DNA of 56,141 nucleotides from contig JAQUHX010000004.1 in the NCBI GenBank assembly GCA_028681575.1, forward strand, positions 1-56,141. Reading direction: 5' to 3'. Shown piece by piece: positions 7,570 to 16,238 of this stretch. The translations under genes and the position numbers were made by a program. This stretch comes from Patescibacteria group bacterium (GTDB lineage Bacteria; Patescibacteriota; Patescibacteriia; Patescibacteriales; UBA12465). How positions within the stretch are numbered: position 1 is the stretch's first letter; every line of letters starts with the position of its first letter. A model generated the notes under the pieces. That model was given only the letters and a program-made list of their open reading frames with translations, was not told where the DNA came from and did not search any database.

Positions 7570-8849
7570 ATAAAATCGCTTAAAGCTTGCCGTTTCTGAG
7601 AACCGCTAAGCATATCTTTAACGGAGACCTCATCAACAGCTAACTCCTCTTCTCCTAAAATATAAACAGTCTTAACCGACCAATGATTAGCCAAAGCTAA
7701 CTTCTTCTTTAATTTCTCGGGGCCATAAGCGCCAGCCACACTCAAGCCAGAGCGACGTAAACTGTCGGCTAAAGCTTCCCCGCGCTGACGATTATCGCTA
7801 ATTACTAAGGCATCGGAAACAGCAATAGTTGAGTCCACTAAAAGGCCAGCTGTTTTTAACTGATAAAAAAGCCGAGACAAACCAATTGAAGCCCCAACCC
7901 CAGGAAAAGCCCGCTCATTAAAACCCGCCACTAAATTTTCATAACGACCGCCAGAACAGATAGAACCAAGCTCTGGATAATTATCCAAAAATGTTTCCCA
8001 AACAGTACCCGTATAATAATCTAAACCCCGAGCAATCGAGAGATCAAAAGCGTAGTCTGCTGCTGAAACTCCATAATCAGCTAAACATTGAGCTAATTCT
8101 TGAAGCTCACCTAAACCAACGACAAAATCCGGATGCTTAATATCAAAAGCCCCCAACTTCTCTAAAACATTTTCCTTCAGAGATACAAATTCTAAAATTT
8201 CTTTAACTGTTGAAGAATTAAGTTCTAGCTTTTCTAGTTCACGACGGCAAGCAGCTTCACCAATTTTGGGTAGCTTATCTAAAATGCGCAAAATTTCTGC
8301 TGACGCTTCACTTAAATTTAACCAAGCGAGTAAGCCCGACAATAACTTACGATTACTAATTTTAATTGTAAACGGACCAATTGCTAGTTTTTTAAAAACA
8401 GTCGCTAACACTTTAATAATTTCCGCTTCCGCACTAAGAGGAAGAAGCCCTTCACCGATAATATCAATATCTGCTTGATAAAATTCTCGGTAACGTCCTT
8501 TTTGAGGGCGCTCACCGCGATAAACTTTAGCGATTTGATAACGCTTAAAAGGAAAAGTTAGCGCCCCTCCATATTCACTAATATACCGGGCTAAAGGAAC
8601 GGTTAAATCAAAACGTAAGGCTAAATCATCACTATTATTTTCTAAGTAATAAATCTGATGCTCGGTTTCACTACCAGCTTTTGCCAACAAAACTTCACGA
8701 CGTTCTAGAGCTGGAGTATCTAAAGGAATAAAAGCAAAAGAACGATAAGTTTCGGCAATCGTTTGCCTAAGCTGATTTAACAATAATTGGTCAGCCGGCA
8801 AATATTCAGGAAAACCAGAAACGGCTGTTGTTTTAATTTTTTGTTTCAT
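7566..8849 (-). CDS. hisS: Histidyl-tRNA synthetase
   Basis: Charges tRNA-His. Class II motif 2 is present (KRYQIAKVYRGERPQKGRYREF) with the downstream FYQADIDIIG. The histidine-binding loop appears as RGLDYYTG, and the C-terminal anticodon-binding domain follows (about residues 335-427). Length 427 is typical. It is embedded between murC and murB; the 4-base overlap with murB argues for one transcript. The 38-base gap from murC contains no clear promoter or Shine-Dalgarno sequence. Confidence 0.96.
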   Translation of the reverse strand: MKQKIKTTAVSGFPEYLPADQLLLNQLRQTIAETYRSFAFIPLDTPALERREVLLAKAGSETEHQIYYLENNSDDLALRFDLTVPLARYISEYGGALTFPFKRYQIAKVYRGERPQKGRYREFYQADIDIIGEGLLPLSAEAEIIKVLATVFKKLAIGPFTIKISNRKLLSGLLAWLNLSEASAEILRILDKLPKIGEAACRRELEKLELNSSTVKEILEFVSLKENVLEKLGAFDIKHPDFVVGLGELQELAQCLADYGVSAADYAFDLSIARGLDYYTGTVWETFLDNYPELGSICSGGRYENLVAGFNERAFPGVGASIGLSRLFYQLKTAGLLVDSTIAVSDALVISDNRQRGEALADSLRRSGLSVAGAYGPEKLKKKLALANHWSVKTVYILGEEELAVDEVSVKDMLSGSQKRQALSDFI

Positions 8850-8887
8850 ATAAAAGAATTAAACCAAAAGAGTGCCCAAGTGTAAAC

Positions 8888-10315
8888 CTATGATTTTTTT
8901 TTCTTAACTAAATTATGACCAACTCGAAAAATATCACCCGCCCCTAAAAGAAGAACCAAATCCCGAGCTTTTAGGTTAGCCCTTAAATATTTTTCCACTG
9001 CTGCTAAATCTGCTTGATAAACAACTTTTTGATGACTCTTGCTTGTTTTATTAACCGCCTGAATTGCGGCCACCAATTCCTCACTAGAGACACCGCCCCG
9101 CTCTTCTCGAGCTGAACCATAAATATCTAAAACAATTAGCGTATCAGCAGCGGAGAAACTTCGAGCAAAATCTTTAAATAAAGCTTTAGTGCGGGTAAAA
9201 GTGTGGGGATGAAAAACGGCGACTAAATTTTTATCCGGATAGGCCGCTGAAAATGTTTCTAAAGTTGCCTTGATCTCAGTCGGATGATGGGCGTAATCAT
9301 CAAAAATTGAAATACCTTGATATTTGCCCAGTAATTGCGCGCGCCGAGTCGTTCCTTTAAAAGTCGCCAAATGTTTTTTAACTGTATCTATCGACAGTCC
9401 TAATTCTAAAGACGCGCCAATCACCGCCAAAGCATTAAAAACATTATGCCTTCCTAAAAGCTTAACTTTAAACTGTCCATAGCCGTAAACTTGAAAATAT
9501 TGCCAACCGCCCTCAAGCCGATAATCATAAGCAGCTAATTTTACTCTTTTAGAAGCGGCCCGCGCTGCTGCCTCATCAGTAAATAAATTATAATTAATCA
9601 GCCTTCCTTTTAAATAAGGGTAAGTTTTACGGACAGCGGCATCATTATCGTTAGTAACTAAAAAACCACGAGTCGGTATTTTAGCGACAAAATTAGCAAA
9701 AACTTGAAAATAAGAAGATTTAGTAGGGAAAAAATCAGGATGATCATAATCAATATTGTTTAAAAGCGCTCCCACCGGCTGAAAATACTGAAGTTTATTT
9801 TGATACTCATCAACCTCAGCAACAAATAAATCCTTAGCGCCCAACTTGGCACTACCTCCTAGTTGGGGCACACTAGAACCAACCAAAATACTAGGCTCTA
9901 AGCCGGCTCTATCTAAAACATAGCCCAACCAGGCTGAAGTAGTGGTTTTGCCATGGCTACCAATAACCGCCACTCCATAATGAGCGCTAAAAATCTCTCC
10001 TAAAGCAGCCGCGTAAGAAAACTTCCTAATTTCGTGATTATTTTCTAAAGCCGCCAACTCAACATTGTTTTCGGCAGTATAGGCGGAAGAATAAATAACT
10101 GTTTTTACATTAGGGGGAATATTTTTAAGAGAAAAGCCGGAACTAAATTTTATTTTAGCGCTCCGCAAAACTTTATCAGTCAAAAAAACCTCCGCGACAT
10201 CAGAACCAGAAACCTTAGCCCCAGAAGCCTGTAAAAACTGAGCTAACATTGTCATCCCCACCCCCTTGATACCAATTAAATAAACCCTCTCATATTTCTC
10301 CGGTAGTTTAAACAT
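8888..10315 (-). CDS. murC: UDP-N-acetylmuramate--L-alanine ligase
   Basis: ATP-dependent enzyme that adds the first amino acid of the stem peptide to UDP-MurNAc. The N-terminal UDP-binding Rossmann region shows GIKGVGM (15-21), the ATP P-loop is GSHGKTTT (119-126), and later DDYAHHPTEIKATL and HPHTFTRTKAL mark the central and C-terminal Mur ligase domains. Length 475 is normal. The recycling ligase Mpl is less likely because the gene is packed with murG, ftsW and mraY. Gap to murG is 15 bases. Confidence 0.95.
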   Translation of the reverse strand: MFKLPEKYERVYLIGIKGVGMTMLAQFLQASGAKVSGSDVAEVFLTDKVLRSAKIKFSSGFSLKNIPPNVKTVIYSSAYTAENNVELAALENNHEIRKFSYAAALGEIFSAHYGVAVIGSHGKTTTSAWLGYVLDRAGLEPSILVGSSVPQLGGSAKLGAKDLFVAEVDEYQNKLQYFQPVGALLNNIDYDHPDFFPTKSSYFQVFANFVAKIPTRGFLVTNDNDAAVRKTYPYLKGRLINYNLFTDEAAARAASKRVKLAAYDYRLEGGWQYFQVYGYGQFKVKLLGRHNVFNALAVIGASLELGLSIDTVKKHLATFKGTTRRAQLLGKYQGISIFDDYAHHPTEIKATLETFSAAYPDKNLVAVFHPHTFTRTKALFKDFARSFSAADTLIVLDIYGSAREERGGVSSEELVAAIQAVNKTSKSHQKVVYQADLAAVEKYLRANLKARDLVLLLGAGDIFRVGHNLVKKKKS

Positions 10316-10330
10316 ATAATTAAGTTAATT

Positions 10331-11416
10331 TTAACTTTTTTTATCCCAAGACAAAATAATCCCAGCGATTGTCTCCGCCGCTCCCGGCTTAATAAATTGA
10401 GCCATTTCTCGAGACAAAGCCGTTCGCATTTCAACTTGAGTTAATAAGCGCTTAAGCGTCGGAACTAAAAAATCATTTAATTCTTTTTGAGCTAAAACCA
10501 AAGCCGCTCCTGCCCTCTGAGCCGCTTCAGCATTAGCTTCTTGATGAGTTTTGGGCATAGGCACCAACAAGCTAACTTTTTTTAAGGCTGACAGCTCAGT
10601 TAAGGTTCCCAAACCAGGTCGTGCAATTACCAAATCAGCTGCCGCCATTAAAGAGCAAAGCTCTTGATGGCTAGCAAACTCTTGTTGGAAATAACCTGGG
10701 GCTTGAAAATCAATCATTTTCCCGCGACCACTTAAATGAACAATCTGGGTCTGAGTTAAGAGTTCTGGCAACTTGTTGAAAATTGCCTCATTAAGAGCCT
10801 CGGCCCCTGTTCCTCCGCCAAAAATTAAAACCAAAGGCTTTGTGTTAACTAAACCATAACGGGCTAAAACAATTTCTTTCTTATCGAGGGCTGGAATTAA
10901 ATAAGGATTACCAACAACAATCGCCTCTGATCCGTAATCTTTAAGCGAGGCAGAAAAAGCAACAGTAATTTGACGCGCCGCCTTCGCCATTAACCTATTA
11001 GCCAATCCGGCCTGCAAATCTTGTTGATGAATTAAAATTGGAATCTTTAAAAAGTAGGCCGCCCAAACTAGAGGAACACTTACAAAAGCGCCAGCACTGA
11101 TAAGAGCCTGCGGTCTCAGGGAACGCAAAAGAGAAAAAGAGCGGAAAAAAGCAAAAATAATTACCCAAGGGTCAATTAGGTTTTTAAAGGAAAAATAACG
11201 TCGCCACTTTCCAGCTGGCAGAGCATAAAAAGAAATCGGCATTTCTTTAGCCGCCTCAGTAATTAAGGATTTTTCCGGTCCTGACTTAGTACCAACAAAA
11301 GAAAAATGCCAATTCGGCTCTTTTAAAAACAACTCTTTAGCCACGGCCAACAAAGGAGTAACACTCCCTAAAGTCCCCCCACCCGTCAAAAGAATTGTTT
11401 TTTTCTTGGTTTTCAT
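10331..11416 (-). CDS. murG: Lipid II synthase MurG (GT28)
   Basis: Adds GlcNAc to lipid I on the inner membrane face. The N-terminal donor-fold motif TGGGTLGSVTPLLAVAKEL, the central VGNPYLIPALD and FGGGTGAEALNEAI segments, and the C-terminal RPGLGTLTELSALKK motif place it firmly in GT28. I start at the ATG at 11416 (361 residues); the longer frame to 11479 would overlap ftsW by 59 bases and adds no conserved residues. It lies four bases after the ftsW stop and 15 before murC. Confidence 0.94.
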   Translation of the reverse strand: MKTKKKTILLTGGGTLGSVTPLLAVAKELFLKEPNWHFSFVGTKSGPEKSLITEAAKEMPISFYALPAGKWRRYFSFKNLIDPWVIIFAFFRSFSLLRSLRPQALISAGAFVSVPLVWAAYFLKIPILIHQQDLQAGLANRLMAKAARQITVAFSASLKDYGSEAIVVGNPYLIPALDKKEIVLARYGLVNTKPLVLIFGGGTGAEALNEAIFNKLPELLTQTQIVHLSGRGKMIDFQAPGYFQQEFASHQELCSLMAAADLVIARPGLGTLTELSALKKVSLLVPMPKTHQEANAEAAQRAGAALVLAQKELNDFLVPTLKRLLTQVEMRTALSREMAQFIKPGAAETIAGIILSWDKKS

Positions 11417-11420
11417 AAAA

Positions 11421-12587
11421 TTAACGACGCCGCGACTCTTTAGTATACTTACTAATGTTAACAACCATCCCAATTGCAATTAAAGAAGATAAAATTGAAG
11501 AACCACCAGCCGAAACAAAAGGAAGTGGCACGCCGGTCATCGGGATTAGATTCAACTGTCCTCCAATATTTAAAAAGGTTTGAATTGCCAACCAGGCAGC
11601 AACGCCGGTTACTAGATTACGCGAATACCGATCGGGAGCCTGTCTGGCAACTAATAAAATCCGATAAAATAAATAAAACAATAAAATAATAAAAAGAGCA
11701 GTAAAAATAAAACCAATCTCTTCAGCAATAATCGGAAAAATTGAATCACCCCAAACTTCGGGTAAATACATAAATTTCTGCCGACTTTGACCAAGGCCGC
11801 GACCAAAAGCCCCCCCAGAACCAATTGCAATCAATGATTGATTAATGTGAAAACAAACATTTTGCGTGTCAAAAGAGGGATCAAAAAAACAACGAATTCG
11901 GTTATCCTGATAAGAGGGGTTATTAGTACCAGAATTTTTAATAAATAAAGCTGGTAATAAAAAAATTACCCCGGTCAAAAAAGTAATCAGTAAATGTTTA
12001 AATTTTCCGCCGCCAACAAAAAAAACAATAATGGCGGTAGAAATGATAATAGCCAAGCTGCCTAAATCTGGCTGCAACATCATCAAAAAAGAAATCACCG
12101 CCAAAATAAGAAAGAACGGGAAAGCGCCACTACTAAAAGAAGCTAACTCATCCTGCTTTGCTTCTAACCAGGTTGCTAAATAGATTAAAAAAGTTATTTT
12201 AACTAACTCTGAAGGCTGAAAAGAAAAACCAAAAAGATTAATCCAGCTGCGCGAAGTTCCATAGTCAGACTGCAAACCAGGAATAAAAACTAAAAGCAGT
12301 AAGGCAATAGAAATAAGCAAAAAACCTAAAGCATATTTTTTAAAATAGCGAGAAGGAATTTTCTGAGCAAGATAAAAAGCGATTAAGCCAAGTGCTAAAG
12401 CGGGCAATTGCCCCACCAGATAATGATATTGGTTACCGAACTTATTAAAAGAAACCACCGCTGAAGCAGTAAAAAGCATTGCCAAGCCGAAAAACAGAAT
12501 CAAAAAAAGAGTGATTAATAACTTTTTATCTGGCTCATGAGCCTGAATGCGAACACCAGTTTTTTTGGAAAATTTTTTAAATGACAT
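11421..12587 (-). CDS. ftsW: SEDS peptidoglycan polymerase, FtsW type
   Basis: Polytopic membrane glycosyltransferase that polymerises lipid II during division. About ten hydrophobic segments are visible after a basic N-terminal tail. The SEDS features LFGFSFQPSELVKITF, MMLQPDLGS, the central loop ending IGSGGAFGRGLGQSRQKFMYLPE and the final PLPFVSAGGSSILSSL are all present. RodA is the alternative, but the position between mraY and murG is the usual one for ftsW. Length 388 is normal. A partner class B penicillin-binding protein is not in this window. Confidence 0.92.
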   Translation of the reverse strand: MSFKKFSKKTGVRIQAHEPDKKLLITLFLILFFGLAMLFTASAVVSFNKFGNQYHYLVGQLPALALGLIAFYLAQKIPSRYFKKYALGFLLISIALLLLVFIPGLQSDYGTSRSWINLFGFSFQPSELVKITFLIYLATWLEAKQDELASFSSGAFPFFLILAVISFLMMLQPDLGSLAIIISTAIIVFFVGGGKFKHLLITFLTGVIFLLPALFIKNSGTNNPSYQDNRIRCFFDPSFDTQNVCFHINQSLIAIGSGGAFGRGLGQSRQKFMYLPEVWGDSIFPIIAEEIGFIFTALFIILLFYLFYRILLVARQAPDRYSRNLVTGVAAWLAIQTFLNIGGQLNLIPMTGVPLPFVSAGGSSILSSLIAIGMVVNISKYTKESRRR

Positions 12588-12594
12588 GGATTTT

Positions 12595-13647
12595 TTAAAG
12601 GCCGCGATCGGCTAAGAAAATAATAACTCCGAGCAAAGCCATTGCTCCAGACACCAACCAAAAACGCATGACAATCTTGCTTTCAGGCCAACCAATCGCT
12701 TGAAAATGATGATGGATTGGTGCCGATAAAAATACTTTTTTACCGCGACGGAGTTTCTTTGAAGTCAACTGGATAATAACTGATAAGGACTCAATCAAAA
12801 AAATAAACCCAATAAACAAAAGCAATAAAGCGCTATTGGTTAGCAAGGCAATAATTGCCAAAGTGATTCCCAAGCTCATTGAACCAGTGTCCCCCATGTA
12901 AAAACGGGCCGGTGGAATATTGTACCAAAGAAAAGCCATTAAGGCGCCAATAATGACCGCACAGAAGGTGGCTAATTCATAACGACCAAGAAGGAAAGCG
13001 ATTGCCGCATAGGCAGCAAAAGCAACCAAAAGTGTTCCCCCTGCCAAGCCATCCAAGCCGTCAGTCTCATTAACTGAAAAAGCGGTGGCCACCACAATTA
13101 AAACAAAGGCTGGAATATACCACCAGGATATCTCCAGATTACCGACAAAAGGGATATGAAAAACAGTCCAATCTAATTTAAAATAAAACCAAAGTGCTCC
13201 AATTAAAGCAATTGCCGTATAAATTAATAAACGATGACGCATTTTTAAGCCGCCCCCTCCTAAAACCCCTTTGCCGCGAACGTCTAACCAATCATCGACC
13301 AAGCCAATGAGCGCAGAGGCGACCAGTGCTCCTAAAGGGAGTAGTGTTTCCGAACGAGTTAAAAAATTTAAATTACGAATAATTTCATAATCAAAAATCT
13401 GGGCCGCCACATAAAGACCAAGAATAAAAACCAAAACTGTCCCCCAAATTAAAACTCCCCCCATGGTTGGAGTTCCTTCCTTAGCCGCATGAAGCTTGCT
13501 AAAAATCGGCGTTTCTCCAGAATTACGAATCTTCTTTCCTAATTTATGTTTATATAAAAAATTAGTCAGCAAGGGGGTCATAAAACCAGCAAACAAAAAA
13601 GAGGACATTGCTAATAACAAGATTTTAATTATGTAAAAATAATCCAT
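12595..13647 (-). CDS. mraY: Phospho-N-acetylmuramoyl-pentapeptide transferase
   Basis: Makes lipid I by moving phospho-MurNAc-pentapeptide onto undecaprenyl phosphate in the inner membrane. Conserved cytoplasmic motifs are seen: GTPTMGGVLI, DDWLDVRGKG (Asp pair), NETDGLDGLAGG with the catalytic Asp, MGDTGSMSLG and the histidine cluster PIHHHFQAIGWPE. About ten transmembrane helices and 350 residues match the family. It follows a small membrane protein by 7 bases and precedes ftsW by 7. Confidence 0.97.
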   Translation of the reverse strand: MDYFYIIKILLLAMSSFLFAGFMTPLLTNFLYKHKLGKKIRNSGETPIFSKLHAAKEGTPTMGGVLIWGTVLVFILGLYVAAQIFDYEIIRNLNFLTRSETLLPLGALVASALIGLVDDWLDVRGKGVLGGGGLKMRHRLLIYTAIALIGALWFYFKLDWTVFHIPFVGNLEISWWYIPAFVLIVVATAFSVNETDGLDGLAGGTLLVAFAAYAAIAFLLGRYELATFCAVIIGALMAFLWYNIPPARFYMGDTGSMSLGITLAIIALLTNSALLLLFIGFIFLIESLSVIIQLTSKKLRRGKKVFLSAPIHHHFQAIGWPESKIVMRFWLVSGAMALLGVIIFLADRGL

Positions 13648-13654
13648 AAATTTA

Positions 13655-14068
13655 TTAGCGGAAATTCATTAAATAAATTAAAACAAGGGCTGAAAGTACC
13701 CCTAGATTACTAAGAACAGCCCCGCCTAGAAGAAAGTGGCTTTGAATTTTAAAATTACGGCCACTGCCTAAAATCAATAGCGCAATCAAACTAAGCACCA
13801 AAAAAAGCATCCCTAAGGAGGGAAAATAAAAAATCAAATTCGGAGCGCCGATTAAATCAATGCCAAAATCAACATTATAATGTAAAATTAAAACATTACC
13901 GGCAATAGCCCGAAAAACATAAGTGGCCAACCACCAAGATGCTCCTTGGATAATTAAAATCGCCAATAAATACAAGCGGTTAGAGCTTAAACCAAACAAA
14001 TCTTTAAGAGTTCCGGCCGCCTGCAAGCGCCAATTTTGCAGTCGACCATAAAATTGCGAGTACGACAT
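13655..14068 (-). CDS. Small three-helix membrane protein, unknown function
   Basis: A 137-residue protein with a cytoplasmic-looking basic N-terminus and three predicted membrane helices at about 31-53, 81-101 and 112-134. It is the first gene of the mraY-ftsW-murG-murC-hisS-murB-alaS run, 7 bases before mraY, so it probably acts in envelope synthesis. I do not recognise the family. FtsL, which often sits upstream of mraY, has one helix and a coiled coil, so this is not FtsL. No convincing promoter is visible in the 87-base divergent gap. Confidence 0.8.
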   Translation of the reverse strand: MSYSQFYGRLQNWRLQAAGTLKDLFGLSSNRLYLLAILIIQGASWWLATYVFRAIAGNVLILHYNVDFGIDLIGAPNLIFYFPSLGMLFLVLSLIALLILGSGRNFKIQSHFLLGGAVLSNLGVLSALVLIYLMNFR

Positions 14069-14121
14069 AATACTAGCTAAAGTTACAATAAATATAATTT
14101 ACTCTTTAAGTTTAGCACATT

Positions 14122-14149
14122 TTAACAATAAGATAAATAATGATATAAT
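14122..14149 (+). promoter_or_regulatory. Promoter of the ATPase-like/GT2/GT4 operon, leaderless geometry
   Basis: TATAAT (14144-14149) with TTAACA (14122-14127) 16 bases upstream, one mismatch to the -35 consensus. The ATG starts at 14156, exactly 6 bases after the -10 box, so the transcript should have essentially no leader. Confidence 0.75.
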
Positions 14150-14155
14150 AAAACC

Positions 14156-15196
14156 ATGACTAATAAAAACCTAAAAAAGATTAGTCGCTATGCTCGTCAG
14201 CATCAGCTAAACGTTCTAGCGATTGCCCCAGAAAACGGTCGCCAGGTTTTGCGCGGCGAAAATGCCAGCCAACAATATCGCCTGGTAATTGATTCTGACT
14301 TTGCCAGTGATTTAAGTAACGCTTACCGGCGCCTACTATCTCTGGCTCCCGATAATCTAGTTAGCAATGCTTATCTTAAAGATGACCTGGGAGCAATGCG
14401 CTTATCTATTATCCCCGAAGCTGACGGCGAAAAAATTATCTTGCAATTTATTAACGATTCAGCTGGTCCAAGCCGGCTTAGCCGCTTAGGCTTAGACCGA
14501 GACGCCCGCGCCCAAATTAAAAAATTTCTTAACCGCTCCCGAGCTTTAGTCTTAATCATTGCTAATAATCATCAAGGAAAAACCACCACTCTTCATGCCC
14601 TAACTCGCGAATTGATCAATCCTGAAAGTGCTGGCGTTATTCTAGAAAAATATTCAGAAGCAAAAATAGACAAAGTTAGTATTGTTCGTGAAAAGAATAG
14701 ACGTGTTCAAGCTTTAGAAAAATTAAAAAAACAAGACCACGACTGGATTGCAATCGATGATGCTGATGAAAAATTACTCATAGCTTCCCTAAACGCCGCT
14801 TCTGAAGGACGTTTAGTTTTAGTTACCCATAATAGTGACCAGCCGGCGCAAATAGCAACTTGGCTAAAAAAGACGGCCACCCCCGACTTACCTTTATTAA
14901 TAATTTATCAAGAAATTAAAGATAGAAACTGCCCCAATTGCTTAAGTGCTCGTCCTAGTTATCACTATCAAGGGCTACTAGAACGTTACTGGCCAAGCGA
15001 AAAAAAATATCGACCGACAAAATTTTTTCACAGTCGTGGCTGCTATCATTGCCACCATTCAGGCGTCCAAGGAAAGACAGCTGTTTTTGCCATTGAAGAA
15101 TCTAAGGGTGGAAAAATTGAATGGAGTGCACCTCTAAGTACTGATTTAATTATCAAAGCCGCTAACGGCCTAATCGCGCCAGAAAATAAAGTATGA
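14156..15196 (+). CDS. Degenerate PilB/GspE-like ATPase
   Basis: Resembles the C-terminal ATPase half of type II secretion/type IV pilus motors (GspE/PilB). A Walker A is at 136-143 (ANNHQGKT) followed by TTLHALT, and the family zinc site is kept as CPNC (259-262) and CYHC (296-299) in the GCYHCHHSGVQGKT context. The Walker B region, normally GEIRD, reads IDDADE (200-205), so the catalytic Glu is replaced, and the His box is altered. The usual N1 domain is missing. It heads a glycosyltransferase operon and overlaps the GT2 start by four bases. It may be a regulatory or inactive relative rather than a pilus motor. Confidence 0.75.
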   Translation: MTNKNLKKISRYARQHQLNVLAIAPENGRQVLRGENASQQYRLVIDSDFASDLSNAYRRLLSLAPDNLVSNAYLKDDLGAMRLSIIPEADGEKIILQFINDSAGPSRLSRLGLDRDARAQIKKFLNRSRALVLIIANNHQGKTTTLHALTRELINPESAGVILEKYSEAKIDKVSIVREKNRRVQALEKLKKQDHDWIAIDDADEKLLIASLNAASEGRLVLVTHNSDQPAQIATWLKKTATPDLPLLIIYQEIKDRNCPNCLSARPSYHYQGLLERYWPSEKKYRPTKFFHSRGCYHCHHSGVQGKTAVFAIEESKGGKIEWSAPLSTDLIIKAANGLIAPENKV

Positions 15197-15849
15197 AAAT
15201 TGCCTGCGTTATTCCTGCTTATAATGAAGCTAAAAATATTGGTCCGGTTTTAAAAAAGGTTCTCCCTTTAGTAGATGAGCTAATTGTTGTCGATGACTGC
15301 TCCTCTGATGAGACCAACCTGATAGCCAAAAAATATCCAGTTACGGTTATTCGCCACCCTATTAACCGCGGTCAAGGGGCAGCTCTGCAAACAGGCAATG
15401 AATATGCTCTAAAAAATGGCGCCGATATTATCCTTCACTTTGATGCTGACAATCAATTTAAAGCCGAAGAAATTCCAATAGTTCTCGCTCCACTGATTGC
15501 TGGCGAAGCTGAAGCAGTCTTTGGCTCTCGTTTTTTAGGGAAAGCAAACTTCCCCCCACTAAAGCGCTATTTAATTATGCCTTTAGCTCGCCAGCTAAAC
15601 CGTTGGTTAGGGATAAAAACAAGCGACCCGCAAAGCGGTTTTCGAGCTCTTAAAAAAGAAATTTGGCAACAAATTACCATCTATAATCGCGGCATGGCCC
15701 ATTGCAGTGAAATTCTTTTTAAAACAGTAAAAACGGGCTGTATTTTAAAAGAAGTGCCCATTCATGTCACTTATCACCATTTTGGACAAAAATTAAGCGG
15801 CGGCTTTAGAATCATTAAGGACCTTTTACTTCAAAAATTATCTAATTAA
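15193..15849 (+). CDS. GT2 family glycosyltransferase (polyprenyl-phosphate sugar synthase type)
   Basis: GT-A fold enzyme of the DPM1-like group, which moves a nucleotide-sugar onto polyprenyl phosphate. VIPAYNEAKNIG (7-18), VVDDCSSDET, the RGQGAALQTG loop and the metal-binding HFDADNQ are all clear. It is 218 residues with no membrane helix, as expected for the soluble catalytic type. The next gene encodes a DUF2304 membrane protein, a common partner. It overlaps the upstream ATPase-like gene by four bases. Sugar specificity is not readable. Confidence 0.88.
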   Translation: MKIACVIPAYNEAKNIGPVLKKVLPLVDELIVVDDCSSDETNLIAKKYPVTVIRHPINRGQGAALQTGNEYALKNGADIILHFDADNQFKAEEIPIVLAPLIAGEAEAVFGSRFLGKANFPPLKRYLIMPLARQLNRWLGIKTSDPQSGFRALKKEIWQQITIYNRGMAHCSEILFKTVKTGCILKEVPIHVTYHHFGQKLSGGFRIIKDLLLQKLSN

Positions 15850-15855
15850 AATCAT

Positions 15856-16233
15856 ATGTTTTTTTCTTGGCAACAAATAGCCGCCTTAATCGTTATTATT
15901 TTATTCGCTGGAAAACTTTTCAAACAAAAGCGAAAGAAACAAATCAATGGTAACGAATTTTCCCTCTGGTTAATTTTTTGGACTATCTCTGCTTTAGCAA
16001 TTATTTTTCTAAAACCCTTAGACAAGCTAACCACCGCTCTGGGTTTAAGTGCTAATGGTATCAACCTCTTATTCTACCTGGCTTCTTTAATTCTTTTCTA
16101 CCTAGTCTTTAAGATGCGCCTGCATCTAGCAAGACTCGAACAAGACTTAACTGTGTTAACTCGCCAAGAAGCTTTACGTCAAGCCAGTCCCAGTAAAAAC
16201 CCACCTCTAAAAACAGATTCTGATTCTAAATAA
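15856..16233 (+). CDS. DUF2304 membrane protein
   Basis: A 125-residue protein with three hydrophobic segments (about 5-20, 37-53 and 69-86) followed by a charged helical tail (LARLEQDLTVLTRQEALRQ), the standard DUF2304 layout. These proteins are often found next to GT2 polyprenyl-phosphate glycosyltransferases, as here, and are thought to be small membrane partners for them. It lies 6 bases after the GT2 gene and 5 before the first GT4. No biochemical role is established. Confidence 0.8.
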   Translation: MFFSWQQIAALIVIILFAGKLFKQKRKKQINGNEFSLWLIFWTISALAIIFLKPLDKLTTALGLSANGINLLFYLASLILFYLVFKMRLHLARLEQDLTVLTRQEALRQASPSKNPPLKTDSDSK

Positions 16234-16238
16234 TTATT

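Noticed and set aside
11417-11479. Longer MurG start at 11479
   Set aside because: It would overlap ftsW by 59 bases and adds residues before the conserved glycosyltransferase start; the ATG at 11416 fits the family.
14156-15196. Call as a working type IV pilus assembly ATPase
   Set aside because: Walker B Glu and the N1 domain are absent and no pilus genes are adjacent, so the motor function is not supported.
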